This document shows, piece by piece, positions 6,747 to 12,576 of a stretch of 12,576 nucleotides of DNA. Position 1 is the stretch's first letter; each line of letters begins with the position of its first letter. The notes beneath the pieces are model-generated. The model saw only the letters and a program-made list of their open reading frames with translations. It did no database searches and was not told where the DNA came from. Position numbers and translations under genes: made by a program. Source of the stretch: DAOTVS01 sp034436375 (GTDB taxonomy: Bacteria > Chloroflexota > Anaerolineae > SpSt-313). Location: positions 1 to 12,576 of the forward strand of contig DAOTVS010000285.1 in assembly GCA_034436375.1 (NCBI GenBank), read 5' to 3'.

Positions 6747-7274
6747 TCAATGCCCCGGGCGCGTATAGCGCACACGGCGGCGAATGTGGATATGGTCAGC
6801 GCTGCGCGGCACGACGCTGATGGTGCCATCGGTCTCGAGCACAGCCAGGCGCACATCCTCCACATGCTCCACCCCGTGCTCGCGCAGGGCCATCTCGGCT
6901 TCTTCGATATCGATGCCCTCACGCCGCATGGCTCCGAGGACCCATTTACCGTCGAGGGCAATGATCGTAGGCTCACCAGCGAAAGCCTCGCGAAAGAACG
7001 GAAAGCGCAGCTCCAGTAAGCTCACTCCATAGTTGACGACCAATAGCGTGGCGATGATGAGCAGCCCGCCCAGCAGCGAGCTATCGGGCCCGGTGACAGC
7101 AGGCTGCACCGAGTTGGCGACCAGCAAGATAAGCACCAGATCAAAGATCGTGAACTGCCCAATCTCGCGCTTACCGAAGAGGCGCAGGCTCAACAGCAGC
7201 ACCAGGTAGATCACGACCGTGCGCACAACGATTTGCCAGGCCGGCTCGGCCAGCTTGATGAAGCTCGTTCCCAT
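6747..7274 (-). CDS. DUF421 / YetF family membrane protein
   Basis: A 175-aa protein. Three hydrophobic segments (about 14-32, 41-57 and 66-86) are followed by a soluble C-terminal alpha/beta domain (about 90-175). The loop after the first segment carries RLFGKREIGQ (31-40), the signature of the DUF421 (YetF/YcaP) family. FDLVLILLVAN (44-54) and the C-terminal stretch EPTIIALDGKWV (101-112) also fit. Family function is not well established; the soluble domain is thought to face the cytoplasm. The length is typical of short family members. GAGGG about 8 nt before the ATG supports the start. It is divergent from mscL across a 235-nt gap; no strong minus-strand promoter was seen there. Confidence 0.88.
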   Translation of the reverse strand: MGTSFIKLAEPAWQIVVRTVVIYLVLLLSLRLFGKREIGQFTIFDLVLILLVANSVQPAVTGPDSSLLGGLLIIATLLVVNYGVSLLELRFPFFREAFAGEPTIIALDGKWVLGAMRREGIDIEEAEMALREHGVEHVEDVRLAVLETDGTISVVPRSADHIHIRRRVRYTRPGH

Positions 7275-7389
7275 CTGCTGCCCTCGCTGTGCAGTATGGG
7301 TTCTCCCATCTCGGGGCGGGCGGAGCGCCCATTACCCGGGCCCGAATGGCGCCCCCTCTGGACAAATGGAGCAAAAGATATGCCAGGAA

Positions 7390-7419
7390 TTGACAGGCCG
7401 ATGCAGACAAGACTACAAT
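7390..7419 (+). promoter_or_regulatory. Sigma70-type promoter for mscL
   Basis: A perfect TTGACA (7390-7395) and TACAAT (7414-7419) are separated by 18 nt. The predicted start is near 7426, giving a leader of about 84 nt before the mscL ATG at 7510. Confidence 0.7.
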
Positions 7420-7509
7420 TACGTCATAGGCGCTTGCGGCCCCTGCCGCTCCTTCCACTGTCTGGCGCCCCCAACCGGCGCGGACCCCGCCCCACATAAG
7501 GAGGTTGCC

Positions 7510-7950
7510 ATGCTCAAGGAGTTCAAGTCCTTTGCTATGAAGGGCAACGTGCTCGACATGGCCATCGGTATCATCATTGGGGCTGCCTTTGGGCGCATCG
7601 TCACCTCTCTCGTCAACGACATTATCATGCCCCCCATCGGCATCATCCTCGGCCAAGTCGATTTTGCCAACCTGTACATCAACCTCTCGGGCACGGCTTA
7701 TGCGAGCCTGGATGAGGCGAAAAAGGCTGGCGCCGCGACGATCAACTATGGGCTCTTTATCAACACCGTCATCGATTTCCTCATTGTCGCGTTTGTGCTT
7801 TTCCTGATTATCCGCCAGGTCAACCGTTGGACGCAAAAGCCCGCACCGGCCGCCGTGCCGACGACCAAGGAATGCCCCTTCTGCTGCACTGCCATCCCTA
7901 TCAAGGCGACCCGGTGCCCCAATTGCACCTCCGAACTGCATCTGAATTAG
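7510..7950 (+). CDS. mscL: Large-conductance mechanosensitive channel MscL, zinc-ribbon tail variant
   Basis: A 146-aa inner-membrane channel that opens under membrane tension to release solutes during hypo-osmotic shock. The N terminus MLKEFKSFAMKGNVLDMAIG is the classic MscL amphipathic helix and start of TM1 (about 15-45, with the Gly/Ala-rich pore stretch GIIIGAAFGRI). The periplasmic loop spans about 46-78, and TM2 is INYGLFINTVIDFLIVAFVL (78-97), continuing to about 104. The usual C-terminal helical bundle is followed or replaced by a zinc ribbon with CPFC (122-125) and CPNC (136-139). The start is set by AAGGAGG just upstream of the ATG. It is flanked by its own promoter and an intrinsic terminator, so it is a monocistronic unit. 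Confidence 0.96.
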   Translation: MLKEFKSFAMKGNVLDMAIGIIIGAAFGRIVTSLVNDIIMPPIGIILGQVDFANLYINLSGTAYASLDEAKKAGAATINYGLFINTVIDFLIVAFVLFLIIRQVNRWTQKPAPAAVPTTKECPFCCTAIPIKATRCPNCTSELHLN

Positions 7951-8015
7951 CGCGCTCAGGCGATCATGCGCGCCGGCCCTGCCCTCGCCGCACATCGGCC
8001 GGCACAGACCCCTTT

Positions 8016-8055
8016 GGGGTTCCAGTTGAGTGAGGCTGGAACCCCACTTTTCTTT
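8016..8055 (+). terminator. Intrinsic terminator of mscL
   Basis: GGGGTTCCAG (8016-8025) pairs perfectly with CTGGAACCCC (8036-8045) across a 10-nt loop, followed by the T-rich tract ACTTTTCTTT (8046-8055). The stem, loop and T-run fit a rho-independent terminator on the plus strand, 65 nt after the mscL stop. Confidence 0.9.
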
Positions 8056-8081
8056 CAAGCACCCGCGTGCTGATGTATAAT
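8053..8081 (+). promoter_or_regulatory. Probable promoter for the MprF-like gene
   Basis: A perfect -10 TATAAT (8076-8081) lies 17 nt after a poor -35 TTTCAA (8053-8058), which overlaps the terminator T-tract. The predicted start is near 8088, giving a leader of about 33 nt before the ATG at 8121. The -10 makes the alternative GTG start at 8067 unlikely. Confidence 0.5.
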
Positions 8082-8120
8082 AGGCGCCGTTATTTCAACT
8101 GGGGGGAGGGCACAAAAAGG

Positions 8121-9836
8121 ATGGGCAAGACAGCTCGTGCGCATCTGCTGGCAAGCGTCATCGCCCTGATGGGCCTGCTCAATGTCTTTTCCTCGGCCTT
8201 TGCCCCGGTGACCCATCGGCTGCGCTGGCTGCGCGAAGTGCTGCCGCTGGCGGTCACCCTGGGCTCACGCAGCCTGAACCTGGCGGCGGGCTTTTTGCTG
8301 ATGGCCGTCGCCTGGAACCTGGCGCAGCGCAAGCGAGTGGCCTGGCTGATCACCATCTGGCTGCTCCTGGTCTCGGCGTTCTCGCACGTGCTCAAAGGTC
8401 TCGATGCCGGCGAAGCTCTGCTGGCCCTGACATTGTTGGGCATTCTGTGGGCGTGCCGCCGCGATTTCATCGTCCGCAGCGACCCCGGCGCCATCCAGAG
8501 CCTCCTCTTCGCGTTGCCCTACACTCTGATCTTCTTTTCCCTATATGCGCTACTGGGCTTTTACCTGCTGCGCCACCAGTTGCGCCCGGGGTTCAACCCC
8601 AGCCTGGCGATCCTGGAGGCGATCAACCTGGCCACGTTCCAGGGCCCGCAATACTACCAGGCGCTGACATGGCGCGCGCTTTGGTTTTTCGATTCCATCA
8701 ACCTGCTGGCCGGGGTGGGTGCGCTCTACCTGATGTATAGCCTGATGCGCCCCGTGCTGCACCCCGACCCCAACACTCAGCGTGACCGGCGGCAGGCGGA
8801 GGAGATCGTGCGCCAACACGGCACAAGCTGTATTGCCTGGTTTGCCCTGGCTCACGACAAGAGCTATTTCTTCAACGAGGACGCCACCTGCGTGGTGCCC
8901 TATGTGCTGGTGCGCGATGTGGCTTTGGTGGCAGGCGACCCCATCGGCCCTCCTGAGGCAATGGAGGCGACCATCCGCGCTTTTGCCTCGTTCTGCGAAG
9001 TCAACGATTGGGTGCCGGCCTTTTACCAGGTGCGCGAGACTCTCCTGCCCGCCTACCGCGCCATGGATTGGGAGCGGATCAAGATCGGAGAAGAAGCCCG
9101 CATTGACGTGACGACTTTTGACCTGCGCGGCAAGGCGAAGGAGGACCTGCGCACGGCCATGAACCGCGCCCGGCGCGAGGGGTGGGGCTTTCACCTCTAC
9201 GACCGGCCAATCGATGATCCGGCGCTGGTGGATGAACTGCACCGGGTCTCGGAACTCTGGCTGGCGCACAAGTTTGGCGGTGAGATGGGCTTTAGCATGG
9301 GGGGTACACCCATCGAAGGCAGCAGAGAGACCCTGGTAACGGTGGTCACAAGCCCGGCGGGTCAGGTGTGGGCGTTTGTGACCTGGGTGCCGATGTACGG
9401 CGCCCGCGGTTGGGCGGCAGACTATATGCGGCGCGTGCCGGGCGCCCCGAACGGTGTGATGGAGTACCTGGTGGTCTCAACCATCGAGGCGCTGCGCGAA
9501 CGTGGCGACCAGGTGCTCAGCCTCAGCCTGGCGCCATTGGCCAATGTGGCCGCAGGCCGCTCGGAAGCATCGCTTTCGCTGGAAAGAGGGCTCCAACTGA
9601 TCTACGAGCGATTCAACACCGCCTACCACTACAAGTCGCTCTATGAGTTCAAGAGCAAGTTCGTGCCGCAGTGGGAGAGCCGTTACCTGATTTACCCGAG
9701 CCTGGGCGTATTGCCGCGGGTGGTCTATGCGATTGTGCACGCCCACATGCCCCTCTTCCGGCTGGGTGAGCTGGCCCGACTGTTGCGTCCTGCAGCCAGG
9801 CGCCTGCGCGCTGCGCTGCCCGCGCAGCATGGCTGA
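8121..9836 (+). CDS. MprF-like phosphatidylglycerol lysyltransferase-type membrane protein
   Basis: A 571-aa membrane protein. The N-terminal part (about 1-210) has roughly six hydrophobic segments, including about 9-28, 52-69, 73-90, 97-112, 129-150 and 186-208. The C-terminal part is the tandem GNAT-like catalytic domain of MprF/LPG synthases: VPYVLVRDVALVAGDPIGP (259-277), AFYQV (300-304), KIGEEARIDV (321-330) and FDLRGKAKEDLRTAMNRA (333-350). This domain transfers an aminoacyl group from aminoacyl-tRNA to phosphatidylglycerol, reducing negative surface charge. It is shorter than full MprF (about 840 aa), so most of the flippase half is missing, as in synthase-only homologues. The amino acid used cannot be predicted. 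The start at 8121 follows GGGGAGGG and avoids the -10 box. Confidence 0.85.
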   Translation: MGKTARAHLLASVIALMGLLNVFSSAFAPVTHRLRWLREVLPLAVTLGSRSLNLAAGFLLMAVAWNLAQRKRVAWLITIWLLLVSAFSHVLKGLDAGEALLALTLLGILWACRRDFIVRSDPGAIQSLLFALPYTLIFFSLYALLGFYLLRHQLRPGFNPSLAILEAINLATFQGPQYYQALTWRALWFFDSINLLAGVGALYLMYSLMRPVLHPDPNTQRDRRQAEEIVRQHGTSCIAWFALAHDKSYFFNEDATCVVPYVLVRDVALVAGDPIGPPEAMEATIRAFASFCEVNDWVPAFYQVRETLLPAYRAMDWERIKIGEEARIDVTTFDLRGKAKEDLRTAMNRARREGWGFHLYDRPIDDPALVDELHRVSELWLAHKFGGEMGFSMGGTPIEGSRETLVTVVTSPAGQVWAFVTWVPMYGARGWAADYMRRVPGAPNGVMEYLVVSTIEALRERGDQVLSLSLAPLANVAAGRSEASLSLERGLQLIYERFNTAYHYKSLYEFKSKFVPQWESRYLIYPSLGVLPRVVYAIVHAHMPLFRLGELARLLRPAARRLRAALPAQHG

Positions 9837-9854
9837 TTTGAGAATAGCGCCAGG

Positions 9855-10042
9855 GCCCTTCCGGGCAATTGCCGGCTGGCCCGCTCCGCCCAAGCCCGGC
9901 CTCATCCCAGAGGGTGTGGGTCTGTGGGGCGGCCGTGCAGCAGCCGCCCCACAGACCCACACCGTGTAGAAGGCCTGTTCCGGCCGCGCGCGGAGTATGG
10001 TACCCGGAAGACGAAGGGCGTTTTCATCGTGCTTGTGCCCAA
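9855..10042. repeat. Palindrome-swapping repeat element, copy 2
   Basis: Starts 18 nt after the stop of the MprF-like gene, in the same orientation as copy 1. Left flank 9855-9911 and right flank 9964-10042 match copy 1 closely, with scattered substitutions and single-base indels. The central perfect 21-bp stem (9913-9933 with 9943-9963, loop CGTGCAGCA) begins with the same GGTGTGG but continues GTCTGTGGGGCGGC, which differs from copy 1 on both arms in a matched way. It has no T-tract and does not look like a standard terminator. Confidence 0.9.
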
Positions 10043-10132
10043 TCGGCCATGAGCGGCATTTGCAGCGGGAAAGCGCTCTCAGCCACGAATTGACGCGAAG
10101 GGTCAGGCAATCAGGTATAAAGAGGCTAACAT

Positions 10133-10161
10133 TTGCATTGGCGTGAGGCTTGTGCAATAAT
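10133..10161 (+). promoter_or_regulatory. Sigma70-type promoter for the lipoprotein gene
   Basis: TTGCAT (10133-10138) and AATAAT (10156-10161) are spaced by 17 nt, with an extended -10 TGC at 10153-10155. The predicted start near 10168 leaves a leader of about 37 nt that includes the GGGAGG ribosome-binding site. Confidence 0.5.
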
Positions 10162-10204
10162 CCCGGCTATCGTGTCGTTTTCCCGCTGAAAGCCGGGAGG
10201 TGCC

Positions 10205-11176
10205 ATGCCTGCATCGCGCCTCGTGCTTTCCCTTTACTGTCTGCTGGCATTGTCGCTGCTGGCTGCGGCCATCGGCTGCGCCTTCCCCGGGGCGGCGCAG
10301 CAGGCGCCGACCGCCACGCTGGCGCCGCCGACCGTGGCGCCCATGCCGACAAGGACGCCGACCTATCCGATTGCGCTCCTCTTTCCGCCGACGACTACGC
10401 CCACGGCGGCGCCGGAAGCTACGGCGAGCCCCACGCCCTCGCGCGGCCAGGTTCCGACGGCGGCGCCCAGCCTCGATGCCACCCGAGAGCCTACCCTCAG
10501 CCGGACCCCTTCGCTCACCCGCGCGCCCACCCAGACGCGCACGCCTTCGCCAACACGCACAGCATCTCGCACCCGGACGTCGACGCGCACCCCCACCGGC
10601 ACGCGGACTCGGACGCCGACGCGCACCCCTACCTGCACGCGGACCCCAAGTGTGACGCGCACGCCGTCGTTGACGCGTACGCCCACGTGCACCCGTACGC
10701 CAACTGAGGCGCTCGCAGGCGCCACAATCCCATCGCCTATGGCAACAGCCGTCGGGAGCGACGCCGCGACCACGGAAACGCCCACCGCTCAGCCAGCGCC
10801 TGCGGAGGAACCCACCCTGGAGCCCACGACCGCCCCCCCCGCGCCGTCGCCCGCGCCGCACAACGATGTGCACATTGCCGACCTGCAGCCGGCGGGCAAG
10901 GATGAATGGATCGAGGTCGCCAACAATGGTCCGGGCGACCAGGACCTGACCGGCTGGCGCATCGAAAGTGTTGTTGGGCCGCAGTGGTACAATTTCCCAG
11001 GGGGCTATGTGCTGGCAGCAGGGGCGCATGTGCGCATCCACTCAGGGCCAGAGGCGGTCGGCAACCCGCCGCATGACCTCAAATGGAGCGGCAACTATGT
11101 GTGGAATGATGCCGGCGATGAGGCAAAACTATACGATGAAGCAGGGAATGTGAGGGATGGGAGAGGGTATCCGTGA
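10205..11176 (+). CDS. Predicted lipoprotein with Thr-Pro-Arg-rich linker and lamin-tail-like domain
   Basis: A 323-aa exported protein. A hydrophobic signal (about 5-23) ends in a lipobox-like AAIGC with Cys25 the likely lipidated residue; Ala at -3 is not the usual Leu. Residues about 33-215 are low-complexity. Positions 98-167 are an Arg/Thr/Pro-rich tract built on repeating RTP(S/T)xTR units, with Cys144 and Cys162 inside. The rest is Ala/Pro/Thr-rich with acidic residues near 190-207. The C-terminal about 100 residues (DVHIADLQ at 221-228, DEWIEVANNG 233-242, DLTGWRIES 247-255, VLAAGAHVRIHSG 269-281) resemble a lamin-tail (LTD) beta-sandwich, often found on secreted bacterial proteins. 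It probably sits at the cell surface, with the linker spanning the envelope. GGGAGG sets the start. Function unknown. Confidence 0.85.
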   Translation: MPASRLVLSLYCLLALSLLAAAIGCAFPGAAQQAPTATLAPPTVAPMPTRTPTYPIALLFPPTTTPTAAPEATASPTPSRGQVPTAAPSLDATREPTLSRTPSLTRAPTQTRTPSPTRTASRTRTSTRTPTGTRTRTPTRTPTCTRTPSVTRTPSLTRTPTCTRTPTEALAGATIPSPMATAVGSDAATTETPTAQPAPAEEPTLEPTTAPPAPSPAPHNDVHIADLQPAGKDEWIEVANNGPGDQDLTGWRIESVVGPQWYNFPGGYVLAAGAHVRIHSGPEAVGNPPHDLKWSGNYVWNDAGDEAKLYDEAGNVRDGRGYP

Positions 11177-11192
11177 TGCGTAAGGCCAACGA

Positions 11193-11335
11193 AGGGTAAT
11201 AAGTAAATCGTAATAAGTAAACTCGCTGTTCCGAAGCGTCTTCGGCTTCTCGGATGCTTGCCTGGCAAAGCCTGTGCAAAGCATCTTGCACTCTACAATA
11301 GCGACCTGACTTAATTACGGTTTACTTATTACCCT
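11193..11335. mobile_element. MITE-like 143-bp element with about 25-bp terminal inverted repeats
   Basis: The left end, AGGGTAATAAGTAAA from 11193, is mirrored at the right end, TTTACTTATTACCCT ending 11335. Similarity continues inward (left TCGTAATAAGT, right reverse-complemented CCGTAATTAAGT), giving imperfect inverted repeats of about 25 bp. The left end also repeats TAATAAGTAAA in tandem. The interior holds hairpin CCGAAG-CGT-CTTCGG (11231-11245) and a GATGCTT/AAGCATC stem (11253-11259 with 11279-11285). There is no coding capacity. The AT-rich ends contrast with the GC-rich surroundings. No clear target-site duplication is visible. It fills the gap between the convergent lipoprotein and ubiX genes. 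Confidence 0.7.
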
Positions 11336-11344
11336 CTGGCGGCC

Positions 11345-11914
11345 TCATCGCGTTTCGCGTCCTTCCCACGGCCGGTAGAGATTGTGCTCCAGGCCCAGTT
11401 GATCGAGCACGCGGCCGGTGGTGTGATCGATCAGATCGTCAATCGTGGAAGGGTGGCCGTAAAAGGCGGGTATGGGCGGCAGGATGATAGCGCCCAGCCC
11501 GGCGAGGGAGAGCATCAGGCGCAGGTGCCCGGCGTGCAGGGGCGTCTCGCGCACGAGCAAGATCAACGGCCGCCGCTCTTTGAGAGCCACGTCGCCGGCG
11601 CGGGCGATCAGAGTGTCGCTGTATGAATTGGCCAGGGCCGAGAGGGTCTTGATGCTGCAGGGGGCAATGACCATGCCGTCGGTACGGAAGGAGCCAGAGG
11701 CGATGGGCGCAGCCAGGTCGCTATTGGCAAAGCTGCGGGTAGCCAGCGCCTCCGCTTCGGCCGGGGTGTGGCCCGTTTCCTCCTGCAGGATGCAGCGAGC
11801 CTGATCGCTCATGACCAGCAGAGTCTCGATGCCCGGCCGACCATGCAGAGCCTGCAGCAGGCGGAAGCCATAGATGGCGCCCGAGGCGCCGGTCATCGCA
11901 ACGACCAGCCTCAT
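11345..11914 (-). CDS. ubiX: Flavin prenyltransferase UbiX
   Basis: A 189-aa flavoprotein that joins dimethylallyl phosphate to FMN, making the prenylated FMN cofactor of UbiD-type decarboxylases. Visible are the N-terminal FMN-binding start MRLVVAMTGASGAIYG (1-16), MVIAPCSIKTLSALA (81-95) and LIARAGDVALKERRPLIL (102-119) followed by VRETPLH (121-127), which hold phosphate- and prenyl-binding residues conserved in UbiX/Pad1, then PPIPAFYGHP (146-155). The length is typical. It overlaps the upstream LpdD-like gene by 4 nt (ATGA, 11911-11914), so the two are translationally coupled. GGAGG sits just upstream of the ATG. No ubiD is in the window, so the client enzyme must be elsewhere. Confidence 0.95.
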   Translation of the reverse strand: MRLVVAMTGASGAIYGFRLLQALHGRPGIETLLVMSDQARCILQEETGHTPAEAEALATRSFANSDLAAPIASGSFRTDGMVIAPCSIKTLSALANSYSDTLIARAGDVALKERRPLILLVRETPLHAGHLRLMLSLAGLGAIILPPIPAFYGHPSTIDDLIDHTTGRVLDQLGLEHNLYRPWEGRETR

Positions 11915-12327
11915 GCTCCCTCCTTGCGTGCGGAGGCGAGGCGGCTCAGCAGCTGCCCCGCCGCCTGGCGCGCATGTTCGCTGAGGCTGGCGATCTCTGC
12001 CGGGCTGGCATTATCGAGATGCAGCCCGACCACGACAACCGCCACCTGGCCCAGGGTGCGCGCAAAGAGCTCAGCCAGAGGCTTGGCCAGCTCATCATCT
12101 TTGTGACCGGTGATGGTGAATACCGAGGAGGTAGCGCTCTGCCCATGTGCATCCTGCAGGCTGTGCCGTGGGATGCCCACGCCGACCGCGCCCACATGCG
12201 GGCGGTCGCCGCCAGTGAGTGCGATGATGACCCCGTCGCCGGTAGGCTGTGCTGTGCCGGTCACGTGCAGGCGACCTTCGCCGGCGGAGGCCGTGAGCAT
12301 GGGGGGACTTGGCTCAAGATGCGGCAT
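11911..12327 (-). CDS. LpdD-like prenylated-flavin chaperone
   Basis: A 138-aa small cytoplasmic protein. The core motifs are TGGDRPHVGAVGVG (38-51), TITGHKDDELAKPLAE (71-86) and VVVGLHLDNASPAEI (98-112). These resemble the LpdD-type proteins encoded beside UbiX and UbiD decarboxylases, proposed to handle prenylated FMN or assist its insertion. The first about 15 residues are probably disordered. It is the first gene of an operon with ubiX (4-nt overlap), which supports the assignment. A strong promoter (12360-12388) and a GGAG box about 10 nt before the ATG support the start. Assignment is from motif memory and genomic context; the family name is less certain than for UbiX. Confidence 0.72.
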   Translation of the reverse strand: MPHLEPSPPMLTASAGEGRLHVTGTAQPTGDGVIIALTGGDRPHVGAVGVGIPRHSLQDAHGQSATSSVFTITGHKDDELAKPLAELFARTLGQVAVVVVGLHLDNASPAEIASLSEHARQAAGQLLSRLASARKEGA

Positions 12328-12359
12328 GGCCCTATCACTCCATCATTGATTGCTACCTC

Positions 12360-12388
12360 ATTATCCTACTGCAGTCAGCGCCTGTCAA
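12360..12388 (-). promoter_or_regulatory. Sigma70-type promoter for the lpdD-like/ubiX operon
   Basis: On the minus strand a perfect TTGACA (12383-12388) and GATAAT (12360-12365) are separated by 17 nt. The predicted start near 12353 leaves a leader of about 26 nt containing GGAG before the ATG at 12327. Confidence 0.75.
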
Positions 12389-12475
12389 TGAGGCCAGCGA
12401 TGTCGGCCGGGCCGGGCCGCCGGGTGCATCCAAAATATGTCAACGAGTTCGGCCAACAGGCTGCCCTCAGAGGCG

Positions 12476-12576
12476 CTCTGCCCTGGCAACCGGGCCCTAT
12501 GCTTCGCGCTGCCCCGGTACAGGGCCTTTTGGGGGTCAGGCATGTCCGGCCGCCCCGCGGGGCGGCCGGACATGCC
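12476..12576. repeat. Palindrome-swapping repeat element, copy 3 (inverted, cut by window edge)
   Basis: Read on the plus strand, this matches the reverse complement of copies 1 and 2: GCCCT, CCGGGC, TATGCTTCGC, CCGG, then ACAGGGCCTTTT (12519-12530 region). It then runs into a 38-nt perfect palindrome (12539-12576, centre CCGCGG, arm starting GGCATGTCCGGCCGCC) whose sequence differs from both other copies. The TTTTCATCGTG end segment shared by copies 1 and 2 is not found here. The outer half of the element lies beyond the window. Confidence 0.7.

Larger units (their letters stand above)
9837..10204. other. Intergenic region: repeat copy 2 plus lipoprotein promoter
   Basis: No gene is supported here. 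The left half is repeat element copy 2. The right part (about 10043-10204) holds a weak GAGCG/CGCTC pairing (10051-10079) and the predicted promoter and leader of the lipoprotein gene. Open frames through this stretch are translations of the repeat. Confidence 0.7.

Noticed and set aside
8067..8120. Upstream GTG start for the MprF-like gene
   Set aside because: A perfect TATAAT lies inside this stretch, and no ribosome-binding site precedes the GTG.
10090..10121. TTGACG / TATAAA as the lipoprotein promoter
   Set aside because: The spacer is 20 nt, too long for a normal sigma70 promoter; the pair at 10133-10161 with 17 nt is better.
10490..10710. Short tandem repeats considered as a CRISPR array
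   Set aside because: They are in-frame codon repeats inside the lipoprotein coding sequence, with no spacers of constant length.
10103..11041. 312-codon minus-strand open frame, Arg/Gly-rich
   Set aside because: Antisense shadow of the repeat-rich lipoprotein gene; low-complexity translation without a domain.

Overview
The window is a GC-rich bacterial chromosome segment, densely packed with short operons. The style fits Chloroflexota, probably an Anaerolineae/Caldilineae-like lineage. The reasons are a lipoprotein with long Thr-Pro-Arg low-complexity tracts followed by a lamin-tail-like domain, a MscL with a zinc-ribbon tail, and many intergenic palindromes. The taxonomic call is inference from style; there is no rRNA or marker gene here. 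Every protein name comes from reading motifs, not from a database search.

Layout. (1) 1-319: a 43-nt palindrome at the left edge, then about 275 nt with strong local RNA-like folding but no convincing gene. (2) 320-5257, all on the minus strand: phosphotransferase, then a tight four-gene run made of GNAT acetyltransferase, class I methyltransferase, PaaK-like adenylate-forming ligase and S51 peptidase (cyanophycinase/dipeptidase E type). The last three junctions are 9 nt, 28 nt and a 4-nt ATGA overlap. (3) 5336-7274, minus strand: HIT hydrolase, a zinc-ribbon P-loop kinase-like protein and a DUF421/YetF membrane protein. (4) 7510-9836, plus strand: mscL with a good promoter and a textbook intrinsic terminator, then an MprF-like lysylphosphatidylglycerol synthase-type membrane protein. 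(5) 10205-11176, plus strand: the TPR-rich lipoprotein. (6) 11345-12327, minus strand: a two-gene operon, LpdD-like prenylated-FMN chaperone followed by UbiX flavin prenyltransferase (4-nt ATGA overlap), with a strong promoter. No UbiD decarboxylase is in the window.

The most unusual content is between the genes. Three copies of a roughly 190-bp non-coding element are present: 5803-5989, 9855-10042, and an inverted copy running off the right edge at about 12476-12576. Their flanks are strongly conserved, but each carries a different long central palindrome. The sequence of the stem changes while its self-complementarity is kept perfect. A separate 143-bp MITE-like element (11193-11335) with about 25-bp terminal inverted repeats fills the gap between the convergent lipoprotein and ubiX genes. 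Two further palindromes sharing an AGACCTG/CAGGTCT half-site lie at 1-43 and 6636-6668; the second lies in the predicted 5' UTR of the kinase gene.

Putting it together: the protein genes look like ordinary chromosomal housekeeping and accessory genes (mechanosensitive channel, lipid aminoacylation, prenyl-FMN supply), plus one unassigned ligase/methyltransferase/acetyltransferase/peptidase cassette. The palindrome-swapping element family is the best candidate for something undescribed.
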